A stretch of 55,593 nt of DNA from Bacillus albus (GCF_001884185.1 NZ_MAOE01000059.1:1-55593); one strand, 5' to 3'. Counted from the stretch's first letter, positions 17,867 through 27,242 are shown. Program-made: numbers and translations. The notes: generated from the letters alone by a model not told the origin.

Positions 17867-19150
17867 TTACGATGGTTGTTTTTCTGTTGAACGAGAAAAT
17901 AGTATTTCAAGTAAAATTGCCATTACAGATCCAAGAACGAGACCATTACTTAAAAACGATGCTAGAAATGGAGGGAGCGTAGAAAATGCTCCTGCTGGAA
18001 CAAACATAACTCCGACTCCTGTAAAGATTGAAAGGCCCGCTACCTTAAATAATCGTTCTTTATCTTGTACGGTTTCATATTCACGAAAGGCAAGACCAAT
18101 CATGCTTGCAAATACAGGATAAATGGCGGCATATCCAACTGCAACGGGGATTGCCGCAAAGAATGAAGTAATTTTCGGGAATATACTAACGAGAATAATA
18201 AAGCTTGATCCTAACATAAATGGGAGTCGTTTATAAATATTAGTCGTTGCAATAAAGCCTGCTGATCCAGAAATAGCGACAGGTCCAATAGCTGAAAAAA
18301 GACCTCCTAGCAATTGATTTATTCCTGTTATAATGCCGGCTTGTTTGAAACGATCTGGTGCAGCATTCTCTTCATATTTAGAAACAACCTTTTGCACAAC
18401 ACGAATACTTGCTAACATATTTGTTAGAAGTAATAGTGTAACAAAAACTACTGTAATGGCCATGTTCCATTCAATCCGAGGCGTTCCGAAAACAAATAGA
18501 GACGGAAAACGGATTATATCTGTCACAGGCGTTACTGGATTAGATAATCCGAAGCATGCGAATAGTATCCAGCCGCAGACGATGCTGAAAAGAACTGAAT
18601 ATTGTCCAATAATAGGTAGCTTCATGATGAAAAAGGATAGTAAAATAACAATCAGTGATAGAATAAATACGTCAGCTTGTACTTCTGTATGTTGTCCGTC
18701 AAGACCGAACATTCCTTTTAAGAAGGACCCACTAAGTTGCGCGACAAGAAGAAATAAATAAGTTCCAATGACTGTCGGTGTAAAATAGCGAACTAGTTTA
18801 TCGATAAGTCCAAAAACACTAAGAATAATACAAATGATTCCGCTTAATAGGAAGGCATATTGAAGGACTTTAAGCGTTTCATTGCTTGATCCAAATAATA
18901 CGACGCCTAAACTTGCATAAAGGGAGAAAATCCCCCACCAAAGTCCCGCAGGACCTTCTTGAATAGGAAGTTTATGCCCAAATATAGCTTGCAGTAGGCC
19001 AGCAAAACCAAGAACAAATAATGTTCTTTGTACGAATGCAATAGCTTCAGCACCATCGAGACCGTAACTAGTTGCGACGCTAATTGGTACGATAAGGCTC
19101 CCAGCTAAAATAAATAGCGCCCATTGTAAGGCGGAAAGAAATGTTTTCAT
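17867..19150 (-). CDS. ywdJ: NCS2-family purine/pyrimidine permease, YwdJ-like
   Basis: 427 aa, 12 to 14 membrane helices. It holds the NCS2-type elements QEGPAGLWWG (helix 3 region) and AISGSAGFIATTNIYKRLPFMLGSSF (about 290-315). Family members import uracil, xanthine or uric acid with H+ or Na+, and the substrate here is open. The ATG at 19150 is used because AAGAGGT, its SD, overlaps the codons of the upstream in-frame ATG. Synteny with ung, ywdI, ywdK and gerQ supports orthology with B. subtilis ywdJ. No purine riboswitch is seen upstream. Confidence 0.83.
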   Translation of the reverse strand: MKTFLSALQWALFILAGSLIVPISVATSYGLDGAEAIAFVQRTLFVLGFAGLLQAIFGHKLPIQEGPAGLWWGIFSLYASLGVVLFGSSNETLKVLQYAFLLSGIICIILSVFGLIDKLVRYFTPTVIGTYLFLLVAQLSGSFLKGMFGLDGQHTEVQADVFILSLIVILLSFFIMKLPIIGQYSVLFSIVCGWILFACFGLSNPVTPVTDIIRFPSLFVFGTPRIEWNMAITVVFVTLLLLTNMLASIRVVQKVVSKYEENAAPDRFKQAGIITGINQLLGGLFSAIGPVAISGSAGFIATTNIYKRLPFMLGSSFIILVSIFPKITSFFAAIPVAVGYAAIYPVFASMIGLAFREYETVQDKERLFKVAGLSIFTGVGVMFVPAGAFSTLPPFLASFLSNGLVLGSVMAILLEILFSRSTEKQPS

Positions 19151-19265
19151 TATATCAACCTCTTTCATAGATTCCGTATCTAGTATATATGTATTTCATT
19201 TCCACTGGCAAAGATTGTAGATAGAGAAAAGAGTTGAAACACGATATGAATGCACGTAAGCAATT

Positions 19266-19532
19266 ATGGATAGCAGTTATATGTATGAAGAGGGTATTGC
19301 GAATCCGCTAACAATTCATTATATTGATACAGTACTGTATGAGGTGGAGCAGTCATTTGTAATTGAAGAAATTGCAGTCGGCGAGGGCTCTATTTTAGCG
19401 ATTTCGAGAAATGGAAATGTTATACATAATCCGACGGGGCAGGAAAAACTGCAAGAACATGATATGATAATAGTATTTGGTTCAGTAGAGAAACTGGGGC
19501 AATTTGAGAAAGAACTACAAAGTAAGAGGTGA
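19266..19532 (+). CDS. Small TrkA-C (RCK_C)-domain protein, possibly a truncated remnant
   Basis: 88 aa. Residues about 28-85 (FVIEEIAVGEGSILAISRNGNVIHNPTGQEKLQEHDMIIVFGSVEKL) fit the RCK_C/TrkA-C fold that binds ligands in K+ channel and antiporter regulators. No transporter or nucleotide-binding domain is attached. There is no clear SD, and an in-frame TAA lies 9 nt upstream of the ATG. A different frame from ATG 19246 reads MNARKQLWIAVICMKR before stopping. Either a free-standing regulator or the 3' remainder of a larger gene. It ends 6 bp before ywdI. Confidence 0.5.
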   Translation: MDSSYMYEEGIANPLTIHYIDTVLYEVEQSFVIEEIAVGEGSILAISRNGNVIHNPTGQEKLQEHDMIIVFGSVEKLGQFEKELQSKR

Positions 19533-19538
19533 CAAGGA

Positions 19539-19823
19539 ATGCAAATATCAAGTGGTAAAATTTTAAATAAAATGGCGAATGAAATTGCAAAGGCAAAAAG
19601 CAGTGAAGGGCAAAAATCAAAAGAGCATTTGTTAGTTGTGCGTGCTTTATGTGATTTACTACTAGATGAACAGGTGGAATCTTCTACGTATAGAGAGCCA
19701 CAAATTCAATCACAAATCATCGGATCACAACCAATAACGATGCAACCAATCGCACCGATTTCTGATGAGCCAGTATATATAAAAGAAAGTGATGCAAACG
19801 GTAATTCTTTATTTGATTTTTAG
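19539..19823 (+). CDS. ywdI: YwdI-family protein (DUF5327)
   Basis: 94 aa, predicted soluble. The N-terminal half is helical and charged (ISSGKILNKMANEIAKAKSS, EHLLVVRALCDLLLDEQ), followed by a Gln/Pro-rich linker (QIQSQIIGSQPITMQPIAP) and an NSLFDF end. This matches the B. subtilis YwdI type. Function unknown. An AGAGGTGA SD overlaps the previous gene's stop. Forms a likely operon with ywdK. Confidence 0.75.
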   Translation: MQISSGKILNKMANEIAKAKSSEGQKSKEHLLVVRALCDLLLDEQVESSTYREPQIQSQIIGSQPITMQPIAPISDEPVYIKESDANGNSLFDF

Positions 19824-19887
19824 AAGATAAATCGTTTGGCTTATATGAAAAAATTGCTTATGATAAAGGTAAAAAAGGGGAATTAAG

Positions 19888-20256
19888 ATGAAAATTTTCT
19901 TTTTACTAGGTTGTATTGCGGCAGGGCTATCTGTTGCCTTAGGGGCTTTTGGAGCACACGGTTTAGAAAATAAAGTTTCTGCAAAAATGTTAGAGGTTTG
20001 GAAAACAGGCGTTACATATCAAATGTTTCATGCAGGTGGACTATTCGTAGTTGCTTTATTGATGGATAAAATTCAATCATCACTTTTAACTACTGCTGGC
20101 TGGCTTATGGTAGCTGGAATTATTATGTTCTCAGGCAGTTTGTATGCATTAAGTACGACAGGTATTAAGTTCTTTGGCCCAATTACACCTCTTGGTGGCG
20201 TAGCGTTTATTGTGGCATGGATCTTAGTCGGAACTGCAGTTGTAAAAGGATTATAA
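19888..20256 (+). CDS. ywdK: DUF423 membrane protein YwdK
   Basis: 122 aa with four hydrophobic helices. It begins FFLLGCIAAGLSVALGAFGAHGLE and has TYQMFHAGGLFVVAL and FSGSLYALSTTG, all hallmark DUF423 motifs. Function unknown; the family is widespread and the N-terminal helix is often mistaken for a signal peptide. SD AAGGGGA. Ends at a bidirectional terminator shared with gerQ. Confidence 0.86.
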   Translation: MKIFFLLGCIAAGLSVALGAFGAHGLENKVSAKMLEVWKTGVTYQMFHAGGLFVVALLMDKIQSSLLTTAGWLMVAGIIMFSGSLYALSTTGIKFFGPITPLGGVAFIVAWILVGTAVVKGL

Positions 20257-20261
20257 AAAAC

Positions 20262-20288
20262 AAAAGCTGGCATATGCCAGCTTTTTTA
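20262..20288. terminator. Bidirectional terminator between ywdK and gerQ
   Basis: AAAAGCTGGCATATGCCAGCTTTTTT, a compact self-complementary stem. Confidence 0.85.
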
Positions 20289-20723
20289 TGGTCTTGGAGC
20301 GTAAGTTGCTTGTTGACTAGGTAAATACGTAATTTCTTCTGGGAATTCCACATAATCTAAGTAAATCATAAGTAGTAAATAACGTTTTCCGGATTGGGGC
20401 TCACTAATTACAATATGATCACGACCAGCGGCTTCGATAATACCTGTATAAGATTGTGTACCGAGCGAACTGCCACGCTCATAAGTCATTACAACCGTAG
20501 CTTGTTTCCCTTTGTTCAGGCGAAGAATATTTTCAATATACGACTGTTCTAAAGGTAACATGCCTTGAGATATTGCATATTGAGCTTGCGCAGCTTGAGC
20601 TGCTTGTTGTTGCATTGCTTGCTGTTGTTGTTGCTGCTGTTGCGTCATTTGTTGCGGTTGTACATAAGTTCCAGATGGTTGATAGAAACCTGTTCCGTAA
20701 TACGGATTTTGTTGCTGTGCCAT
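20286..20723 (-). CDS. gerQ: Spore coat protein GerQ
   Basis: 145 aa. A coat protein needed to localise the cortex-lytic enzyme CwlJ to the spore, and in B. subtilis a substrate of transglutaminase cross-linking. The N-terminal third is low complexity: NPYYGTGFYQPSG, a run of eight Gln, and an Ala/Gln stretch (about 22-50). The conserved C-terminal domain has LPLEQSYIENILRLNKGK, VVMTYERGSSLGTQ and GIIEAAGRDHIVISEPQSGKRY. It follows cwlJ on the same strand after 27 bp, the operon order expected in the B. cereus group, so mother-cell expression late in sporulation is likely. Confidence 0.95.
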   Translation of the reverse strand: MAQQQNPYYGTGFYQPSGTYVQPQQMTQQQQQQQQAMQQQAAQAAQAQYAISQGMLPLEQSYIENILRLNKGKQATVVMTYERGSSLGTQSYTGIIEAAGRDHIVISEPQSGKRYLLLMIYLDYVEFPEEITYLPSQQATYAPRP

Positions 20724-20750
20724 TCAAAAATCCCTCCTCAGTATCAATCC

Positions 20751-21173
20751 TTAATATACGCTAGGACAATCCTCGCCAGATGGCTGGAAGAAGCAGTGCT
20801 TTTTGAAGCGACCAGAGTTTTGTTGATTATACCAAGTTGGAGGACAAGGGCCTTCCGGTCTAAAAAACCATAAGGCAAAATTGGCAGGCCAAAAACGTTG
20901 TCCTTGAATTGTTCGCCTTGCTAATGCGATATCTTGCTCCCTTGCTCGTTGATAAAAATATCCTTTTTGCGTTGCCTCAAAACCACCAGGGTTTTGATAC
21001 ACCATTTGACGTAAATTACGTATTTTTTTAAAATCTAAACAATTTCCGCGGACACGATTTACCCCAACATTTCCGACCATTAACATCCCCTGTTGTCCTT
21101 CTCCTTCAGCTTCAGCACGCATCAATCTAGCTAATAACTTAACATCTTCTTCGTTATAAGCAATAACACCCAT
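20751..21173 (-). CDS. cwlJ: Spore cortex-lytic enzyme CwlJ
   Basis: 140 aa. A SleB/CwlJ-family hydrolase acting on muramic-delta-lactam cortex peptidoglycan during germination, notably in the Ca-dipicolinate response. Conserved LARLMRAEAEGEGQQGMLMVGNVGVNR holds the catalytic Glu. Then come FYQRAREQDIALARRTIQGQRFWPANFALWFF and a C-terminal cysteine pair in HCFFQPSGEDCPSVY. No signal peptide, as expected for an enzyme assembled on the spore from the mother cell with GerQ. The ATG at 21173 follows GAGAGGTGA. Confidence 0.95.
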   Translation of the reverse strand: MGVIAYNEEDVKLLARLMRAEAEGEGQQGMLMVGNVGVNRVRGNCLDFKKIRNLRQMVYQNPGGFEATQKGYFYQRAREQDIALARRTIQGQRFWPANFALWFFRPEGPCPPTWYNQQNSGRFKKHCFFQPSGEDCPSVY

Positions 21174-21315
21174 TATGTGTCACCTCTCTTTTTGGAATAC
21201 CTTGTGGAAAGAGGTTTATCTCTAGATGAAGTGTGTAACAATTACTAGTTCATACGTATGAGGAAAAGGACGCAGATATGACAACCAAACGAAGTTTTAC
21301 ATGGAGAGAGGAAAA

Positions 21316-21344
21316 TAAAAAAAGCTAGCTTGAGCTAGCTTTTC
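21316..21344 (-). terminator. Terminator after the D,D-carboxypeptidase gene
   Basis: AAAGCTAGCT / AGCTAGCTTT stem; on the minus strand it is followed by a T-rich tract. Confidence 0.8.
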
Positions 21345-21348
21345 ATCA

Positions 21349-22620
21349 TTAAAATACTTTAGACCATAAGTTTGAGAAGAAATCTCCAATAGAGCGCATT
21401 GATAATACAAACCAATTTGCTTTTTCAACTTCCTCTGTCGTTTTTGCAGTAACTTTCATACTTTTACTACCGTCTAAGAAACCGTATTTATCAGTTGATT
21501 CTAAAGTAATTGAGCCTACTTTGGCATCTTTTTTAATAGGAGCAACTAAATGGTCATCCTCAGCAAGGGATTTATCTACTTCAGTCCCAATTTTATAAGG
21601 ATCTTTGCTACCTTTTTTCGCAATTATTGTTATTTCTTTTTCCGGTGTAACAGTGACTTGATCTTCTTTCCCTTTTACTACAGAAATTGTATTGTTTTTA
21701 TCCACTTTTAGTTTTTGTTTTTCGAAATTATTAAATCCATATTCAATTAATTCACGAGATTCGGTGAAACGCTCATCCATTGATTTTGTTTTTATAATTA
21801 CTGAAATGAGGCGTAAATCACCACGTTTTGCTGTAATAGTGAATCCGTATCCAGCAGTATCAGAACTACCAGTTTTTAAACCATCTGTTCCATCATAAGA
21901 GAAAGCGGCACCTGGCAACATCCAGTTCCAGTTTTCCATACGTATTGGTTTCGGATGATTATCTGGGAAGTTTCTAAATCTTTGTTTTGTATCCTCTAGC
22001 ATTTCTGGATACTTTGTAATCATTGCTTTTGAAAGCATACCCATATCGCGAGCTGACATGGAATTTTCTCCATTCGGATCCGTTCCTTCAGGATGTTTTC
22101 CTTTTAAGTCAGCGTTATTTAACCCAGTAGCGTTTACAAACTTATATTTCTTTAACCCTAGTTTTTTTGCATGATCATTTGCAAGATTTAAGAAGTTTTT
22201 CTCACTTCCTGCAAGAAGTTCTGCTAAGGCAATACTAGATCCGTTTGCAGAGAAGATAACGATAGAATGATATAGTTCTCTTACAGTATATTGACGTCCC
22301 TTTTCGAAGGGAACGTTAGAGAATTCATTATTACGTGAAACTTCATAAGCGTAATCAGAAATGTTTACCTTTGTATCCCAAGTGATTTTTCCTTCTTTAA
22401 TTGCTTCTAACACGGCATAAACAACAATTAATTTTGACATACTAGCGATAGCTAGTAATTCATCTGGATTTTGTTCATGCAGTATTTTTCCTGTATCTGC
22501 ATCAAATAGAAGTGCAGCAGCTGCTTCAATGTGTATTTTTTCTTCGGCATGGGATGTTGTTACTCCTAAGGAAGAAATTGACAATAGAAGCGTTAGTAAA
22601 ATAGATAAGATTTTCTTCAT
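21349..22620 (-). CDS. D-alanyl-D-alanine carboxypeptidase (class C low-MW PBP)
   Basis: 423 aa, secreted and likely membrane-associated by its C-terminal helix. Signal peptide 1-25 (cleavage after SHA). S11 peptidase motifs: SMSK with Ser60/Lys63, SANGSS (SxN), and DGLKTGSSDTAG (KTG). The C-terminal PBP5-type beta domain is at about 290-395 (KEDQVTVTPEKEITIIAKKGS). It trims the terminal D-Ala from peptidoglycan stem peptides. ATG 22620 is chosen over upstream ATGs because the signal peptide starts there and GAAGGTG is at the right distance. DacA- or DacF-type is not resolved here. Confidence 0.87.
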   Translation of the reverse strand: MKKILSILLTLLLSISSLGVTTSHAEEKIHIEAAAALLFDADTGKILHEQNPDELLAIASMSKLIVVYAVLEAIKEGKITWDTKVNISDYAYEVSRNNEFSNVPFEKGRQYTVRELYHSIVIFSANGSSIALAELLAGSEKNFLNLANDHAKKLGLKKYKFVNATGLNNADLKGKHPEGTDPNGENSMSARDMGMLSKAMITKYPEMLEDTKQRFRNFPDNHPKPIRMENWNWMLPGAAFSYDGTDGLKTGSSDTAGYGFTITAKRGDLRLISVIIKTKSMDERFTESRELIEYGFNNFEKQKLKVDKNNTISVVKGKEDQVTVTPEKEITIIAKKGSKDPYKIGTEVDKSLAEDDHLVAPIKKDAKVGSITLESTDKYGFLDGSKSMKVTAKTTEEVEKANWFVLSMRSIGDFFSNLWSKVF

Positions 22621-22798
22621 ATACATTATCACCTTCGCATCGTTATTAGCATATAGCTCGTACCATTTTAGCATAAATTTGGATATAGAAAGGTTACAAT
22701 TTTGTAAGGTATTTGAAAGGGATTTGAAAGGAATTTGTCGATTTTTGTTCAAATTTGCAGAGAAAAGAAGTTTTTTGAGGAGAAATATAGCGGGTAAT

Positions 22799-22828
22799 AA
22801 AAAAAGGAACGAATTTCGTTCCTTTTTA
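22799..22828 (-). terminator. Terminator after hemQ
   Basis: AAAAAGGAACGAA / TTCGTTCCTTTTT stem with a T tract on the minus strand. Confidence 0.85.
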
Positions 22829-22832
22829 TGAT

Positions 22833-23576
22833 TTATATGTGTAAAAATTTCTCTACCTTTTCGTCTGGTAAAATGTTTCCAACGAAAAATGTTCCGAATT
22901 CACCATAACGAGCACTTACTTCATCGAAGCGCATTTCATATATAAGTTTTTTAAATTGAAGAACATCGTCAGCGAATAATGTTACGCCCCACTCAAAATC
23001 GTCAAATCCAACAGATCCTGAAATAACTTGGCGTACTTTACCTGCGTACTGGCGACCAATTTTACTATGACTGTACATCATTTTTTTACGTTCTTCCATA
23101 GGAAGCATGTACCAGTTGTCATCACCTTGGCGACGCTTGTCCATTGGATAGAAGCAAATGTGATTTGCTTTTGGTAGTTCTGGATATAAGCGAGCTAAGA
23201 TTTGTGGATTTTGGTATGGATCTTCATCAGCTGGAAGGTAGTTGCTTAGTTCAACAACAGATACGTAAGAGTATGCAGGAACCATATATTCAGCTAATGT
23301 TGTTTTATTCAATTCTGTCTCAATTTCATTTAACTCTTCCATTGTTGGACGTAAAATCATAAGCATAATATCAGCTTTTTGGCCAACAACTGTATACATT
23401 GCATGACTGCCTTTTTTTGCAGTAGCTACTTCGTTCCATTTTTCAACGACATTTAAAAATTCAGATACAGCTTGTCCGCGTTCGTCGCTAGATAATGTTT
23501 TCCATGCAGCCCAATCAATAGAACGTAAATCATGTAAACAATACCAGCCATCTAACGTTGTTGTTGCTTCACTCAT
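22833..23576 (-). CDS. hemQ: Coproheme decarboxylase (HemQ, chlorite-dismutase family)
   Basis: 247 aa. It catalyses the last step of the coproporphyrin-dependent haem pathway, two H2O2-driven decarboxylations of coproheme. Conserved [20 protein letters not shown] carries the catalytic Tyr and substrate-contact residues. [39 protein letters not shown] carries the axial His. It lacks the distal Arg of true chlorite dismutases. ATG 23576 is used; the upstream GTG at 23585 lies inside the GAGGTG SD. Divergent from pta, as in B. subtilis ywfI/pta. Confidence 0.93.
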
Positions 23577-23856
23577 TCTATTCACCTCAGTTAATGATAG
23601 TTTTACACGTTAACTATAGCATATATAGTTTTAAAATCATCTATATAAAGCATTGGCGCATAAAATTGTCACATTTAAGTTTATTTGAAAATAGGAGGGG
23701 ACAAGGCTTAAAGGAGCGTTATTTCTAGGCTGAATTTTATGAAAATATAATCATTTTTATTTTATCTATTTTTTGGGAGCTATAAGTTTAAAATATAGAG
23801 GAAAAGCAGTATTCTTAAAGATAGAGTTTTTTTAACATAAGTAGGAGGGTTTATTC

Positions 23857-24828
23857 GTGAGCAACTTATTTACAACAGTAAAAGAAAAAGTTCAAGGAAA
23901 AGGCATTTCTATTGTACTTCCTGAAGGAACTGATGAAAGAATTTTAGGCGCTGCAGAGCGTTTAGCAAAAGAAGAGTTAGTAAAACCAATCTTAGTTGGT
24001 AATAAAGATGAAATTAGCGCAAAAGCTGCTAGCATGAATTTAACATTAGCAGGCGTTGATATTTACGACCCAGCTACATACGAAGAAATGGATGCAATGG
24101 TAGCATCTTTTGTTGAACGCCGTAAAGGTAAAGCAACTGAAGAAGACGCTCGCAAAATCCTTAAAGACGAAAACTACTTCGGTACAATGCTTGTATACAT
24201 GGGCAAAGCACACGGTTTAGTAAGTGGTGCAGCGCACTCTACAGCTGATACAGTTCGTCCAGCACTTCAAATCATCAAAACAAAACCAGGCGTTACAAAA
24301 ACTTCTGGCGTATTCATCATGGTACGTGAAGAAGAGAAATATGTATTCGCTGATTGCGCAATTAACATTGCACCAAACAGCCAAGATTTAGCTGAAATTG
24401 GTATCGAGAGTGCGAAAACTGCTGAACTATTCGGCATTGATCCACGCGTTGCTATGTTAAGCTTCTCTACAAAAGGTTCTGCGAAATCTCCAGAAACAGA
24501 AAAAGTTGTAGAAGCAACTCGTATTGCAAAAGAGATGGCTCCTGAATTAACTTTAGATGGAGAATTCCAATTCGATGCTGCATTCGTACCATCTGTAGCT
24601 GAGAAAAAAGCTCCAGGTTCTACAATTAAAGGTGATGCTAACGTATTCGTATTCCCGAGCTTAGAAGCTGGTAATATCGGCTACAAAATCGCTCAACGCT
24701 TAGGTAACTTCGAAGCAGTGGGACCAATCTTACAAGGTTTAAACATGCCTGTAAATGACCTATCTCGTGGATGTAACGAAGAAGAAGTGTACAAGTTAGC
24801 TTTAATTACAGCAGCTCAAGCACTTTAA
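23857..24828 (+). CDS. pta: Phosphate acetyltransferase
   Basis: 323 aa. Interconverts acetyl-CoA and acetyl phosphate; with AckA it forms the overflow acetate pathway. The PTA_PTB domain spans the whole length: VLPEGTDERILGAAERLA, GAAHSTADTVRPALQIIKT, FPSLEAGNIGYKIAQRLG and GPILQGLNMPVNDLSRGC. Short single-domain (Eut-less) form typical of firmicutes. GTG start behind AGGAGG. Codon use is strongly biased, consistent with high expression. Bidirectional terminator shared with lipL. Confidence 0.96.
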   Translation: MSNLFTTVKEKVQGKGISIVLPEGTDERILGAAERLAKEELVKPILVGNKDEISAKAASMNLTLAGVDIYDPATYEEMDAMVASFVERRKGKATEEDARKILKDENYFGTMLVYMGKAHGLVSGAAHSTADTVRPALQIIKTKPGVTKTSGVFIMVREEEKYVFADCAINIAPNSQDLAEIGIESAKTAELFGIDPRVAMLSFSTKGSAKSPETEKVVEATRIAKEMAPELTLDGEFQFDAAFVPSVAEKKAPGSTIKGDANVFVFPSLEAGNIGYKIAQRLGNFEAVGPILQGLNMPVNDLSRGCNEEEVYKLALITAAQAL

Positions 24829-24845
24829 TTCTATAATGAATTGAA

Positions 24846-24883
24846 ATAAAGACCGTCGCTATAATAGCGACGGTCTTTATTTT
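24846..24883. terminator. Bidirectional terminator between pta and lipL
   Basis: AAAGACCGTCGCTA / TAGCGACGGTCTTT strong stem with flanking A and T tracts. Confidence 0.92.
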
Positions 24884-25722
24884 TCTAAGCCAAGTGCTTT
24901 ATTGTTACGATCAATAATACGCTGTAAATTCGTCTCATATAAAGGTATTTCATCTATTGTTAATTGAGATGGTGTTAACTTTGGAGCGAATTGCTGCAAT
25001 GTTTGTAAAAGGCGCATCATTAAATTTTGTACTGTAATGGTTTCGCCAAGTAATTCTGAAAGTGAAGCCATCGTATTCGGTACAATTTCAGGATACGTAA
25101 AGCGTGTTTCTTCTCCTTGAATGGCTAGGTTGTAGAAATCACGAACGAGTGCGGCACGTTCAGAGCCACTTCCTGTCGCGCAAAGATAAATTTGGACAGC
25201 GACACCGCCGCGAATACGGCGCTGTGAAATGCCAGCAAATTTTTGATCGCGAATACTTAAGTCATAGCTACCAGGACAGTAAGAACCAACAATTTCTTTT
25301 GCCTCGATTGTAACATCGTAATCCTTTAACATTTCCTGAATTAAATGCCACATTGTATCGTATCCAAGGTCAATATCGATACCTTTTTCCGTCTCTTGGA
25401 ATAAAAGCGATACGTTTAAAACACCTTCATCCAGTACGACTGCAAGTCCACCGGAATTACGAACGATAACATTAAAGTTGTTTTCTTTTAAAAAAGAAAT
25501 ACCTTCTTCTAAGTGTGGTAGGCGTGAATCTTGAATGCCAAGAACAATTGTATTGTGATGAACCCAAGAACGCATTGTTGCAGCTGATTGACCGTTTCCA
25601 ATACTTGTGCACAATGTGTCATCCATTGCAAATGACTGCAATGCATGGAATGTTGGTCCCAAACTAGATTGATCTACAATACGCCACTCTGGCTGAGATA
25701 AAATGGAACGGGAATTGCTCAT
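24877..25722 (-). CDS. lipL: Octanoyl-[GcvH]:protein N-octanoyltransferase
   Basis: 281 aa, Cys/Lys lipoate-ligase fold (BPL_LplA_LipB). In Bacillus, LipL moves octanoyl groups from GcvH to the E2 subunits of dehydrogenase complexes by an acyl-enzyme mechanism. Nucleophile Cys in [16 protein letters not shown]; the Lys in [41 protein letters not shown] is the family lipoate-binding strand-loop. Adjacency to pta matches B. subtilis pta-ywfL. SD AAGGGG. It could be confused with a lipoate-protein ligase, but the Cys and the synteny favour LipL. Confidence 0.9.
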   Translation of the reverse strand: MSNSRSILSQPEWRIVDQSSLGPTFHALQSFAMDDTLCTSIGNGQSAATMRSWVHHNTIVLGIQDSRLPHLEEGISFLKENNFNVIVRNSGGLAVVLDEGVLNVSLLFQETEKGIDIDLGYDTMWHLIQEMLKDYDVTIEAKEIVGSYCPGSYDLSIRDQKFAGISQRRIRGGVAVQIYLCATGSGSERAALVRDFYNLAIQGEETRFTYPEIVPNTMASLSELLGETITVQNLMMRLLQTLQQFAPKLTPSQLTIDEIPLYETNLQRIIDRNNKALGLEK

Positions 25723-25821
25723 ATAACTAACCCCTTATCTTTAAAATGACAATCTCTATTATAGCAAAAAATGAAGAATGGAGTTTTCTCACATATAAAG
25801 GGAAAGTTTAAAGGTGAAATA

Positions 25822-25856
25822 ATAAAAAAGGATGCATTACATGCATCCTTTCTATT
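25822..25856 (-). terminator. Terminator after rsfA
   Basis: AAAGGATGCAT / ATGCATCCTTT stem with a minus-strand T tract (TTTTTTATT). Confidence 0.85.
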
Positions 25857-26544
25857 CTGCAATTTTTTCTAAATTACCGTTTCGATCCATTCGGAAAGAT
25901 GTTTGCGAACGTTCTTCGTCATCCATGACAGCCAACTTACGAGCACGGTTCATAATGTTCATAAGTGTTTCGTAATCTTCTTGTACAGTATGAGATTGTT
26001 TTTCTAATTTTTCTAGTTTCTTTTCTAGTTCTTCATTTCGAAGGATTTGTGATTTAATTTCTTGTTTCAATCTCGTATTCTCGTTTTCAAGAGCTGTCAC
26101 TTTTATATTTGAAGATCCGACTGTTTGTAAAAAATAAATAACATCTTGCATTGTCATAGAGCCTTTTGCAGCAGGAACGGTAGTTTCTTTATATGGAATA
26201 GCTTCTTTATATTGTACAATTGATTCCTCTTGTACAAATTCTTCATAATCAGTTATCGAATCTGAAGCTGGTGGTGTATAAAGTAAACGTTTTTTCGCTT
26301 GTTCACCGCTTGCAGCACGCATTTTATCTTTACGATGTTTTTTTGCTAGTTGAAGAGCTTGTTCATAGCTATAGCGAACAACAGCATTCCAACGGAAACC
26401 ACAGGCAGCCGATGTACGATTCAACCTGTCTCCTACTTCTTCAAATGCATTTAATTGTGTACTTCCTTCTCGAACGTGACGAAGTACAGTTTCAGCAAGT
26501 AATAAATCATCCTCATCCGTCCAAGCATCTTGTCTTACTTTCAT
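25852..26544 (-). CDS. rsfA: RsfA-family prespore transcription regulator
   Basis: 230 aa. N-terminal Myb/SANT-like DNA-binding domain (about 5-65: [38 protein letters not shown]). A charged linker and a leucine-zipper-like coiled coil follow (about 150-200: [29 protein letters not shown]). B. subtilis RsfA (ywfN) fine-tunes SigF-dependent gene expression in the forespore. The neighbouring lipL/pta and ywfO genes confirm synteny. The ATG at 26544 follows AAAGGGAG. Confidence 0.88.
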   Translation of the reverse strand: MKVRQDAWTDEDDLLLAETVLRHVREGSTQLNAFEEVGDRLNRTSAACGFRWNAVVRYSYEQALQLAKKHRKDKMRAASGEQAKKRLLYTPPASDSITDYEEFVQEESIVQYKEAIPYKETTVPAAKGSMTMQDVIYFLQTVGSSNIKVTALENENTRLKQEIKSQILRNEELEKKLEKLEKQSHTVQEDYETLMNIMNRARKLAVMDDEERSQTSFRMDRNGNLEKIAE

Positions 26545-26664
26545 AGATTCAACTCCCTTTCTTTTTATGAACTTCCTATTTTTATAATGGGCAAAAAAAT
26601 GAGCTTTTATACAAAGCTTTTAAAAATATGGTAGATTTCGATGAAAGGTATAACGTGAAATTTT

Positions 26665-26806
26665 AATCAGTGGGGGTTTTCTTCATCCCCCACTGATTAT
26701 TAGCCCTCACCAATCGGACTTTTATGGGCAGCCCGACCCTCACCTAGATTCTTTGCTTTCGCTGAATTTTGAGGTGGGGGCCCTACTGCCCGTTAAAGCG
26801 GGATAA
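26665..26806 (+). repeat. Structured intergenic repeat-like element
   Basis: First hairpin AATCAGTGGGGG (26665-26676) / CCCCCACTGATT (26687-26698), 12 perfect pairs. Then GGGCAG (near 26728) pairs with CTGCCC (near 26786), enclosing a CCCTCACCT...AGGTGGGGG stem. A last mini-hairpin CCCGTTAAAGCGGG overlaps the end. No ORF and no terminator-like T tract. A related end motif (CCCGTTAGAACGGGG) recurs in the iron locus at about 30500. Possibly one of the B. cereus-group bcr intergenic repeats, which cannot be confirmed here. Confidence 0.5.
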
Positions 26807-26940
26807 ATTTTGCCAAGAATGAAGGAAGCTTCTGTAGGAGAGCATATAAATATGTAGCATTATATGAGGAAAGAGCGTCACAAGGAAACTTGCAACGAGC
26901 TTCAAAGAGCGGTAAAATACCATTTAGTGTTTATTTTTAA
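26797..26940 (+). pseudogene. Headless coding-like remnant
   Basis: An open frame without a start codon ends at TAA 26938-26940 and reads RRAYKYVALYEERASQGNLQ then RASKSGKIPFSVYF. The composition looks protein-like, but the upstream part is missing and the intergenic repeat abuts it. Family not recognised. It may be the tail of a gene removed when the repeat inserted, or chance. Confidence 0.22.
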
Positions 26941-26981
26941 ATGTACTTGAGAAAAGTTTAAAATAGAGGAAGTGTTATATA

Positions 26982-27206
26982 ATGGGAAACGAATTTCGTG
27001 TGTGTGATGATTGTCAGGCAACGAACGTTAAAACTTTGATTCCAAAGCTGAAAAAAGTAGATTCATGTGCAACGATTGAAGTTGCATGTCAGTCTTACTG
27101 TGGCCCTGGTCGTAAAAAATCATTCGCATTTGTAAATAATCGTCCAGTTGCGGCGCCAACAGAAGATGAATTAATTGTAAAAATTGAAGCAAAGTTAAAG
27201 AAGTAA
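26982..27206 (+). CDS. DUF1450 family protein (YuzB-like)
   Basis: 74 aa, small and soluble. Four cysteines: CDDC near the N-terminus, then Cys35 and Cys40 in [22 protein letters not shown]. The CxSYCGxC/GxxxxxxFAxVN core is the DUF1450/YuzB signature, which resembles a thioredoxin-like ferredoxin fold. Function unknown. SD AGAGGAAG upstream of ATG 26982, with its own terminator. Confidence 0.78.
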   Translation: MGNEFRVCDDCQATNVKTLIPKLKKVDSCATIEVACQSYCGPGRKKSFAFVNNRPVAAPTEDELIVKIEAKLKK

Positions 27207-27208
27207 GA

Positions 27209-27242
27209 AAAAGAAGAGTGAACAGATTCCTCTTCTTTTTTT
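27209..27242 (+). terminator. Terminator after the DUF1450 gene
   Basis: AAGAAGAG / CTCTTCTT stem and a run of seven T. Confidence 0.75.

Noticed and set aside
20565-20873. Leucine-rich + strand frames opposite gerQ/cwlJ
   Set aside because: They are the antisense of the gerQ poly-Gln region. The gerQ and cwlJ frames are well supported by motifs and SD sites.
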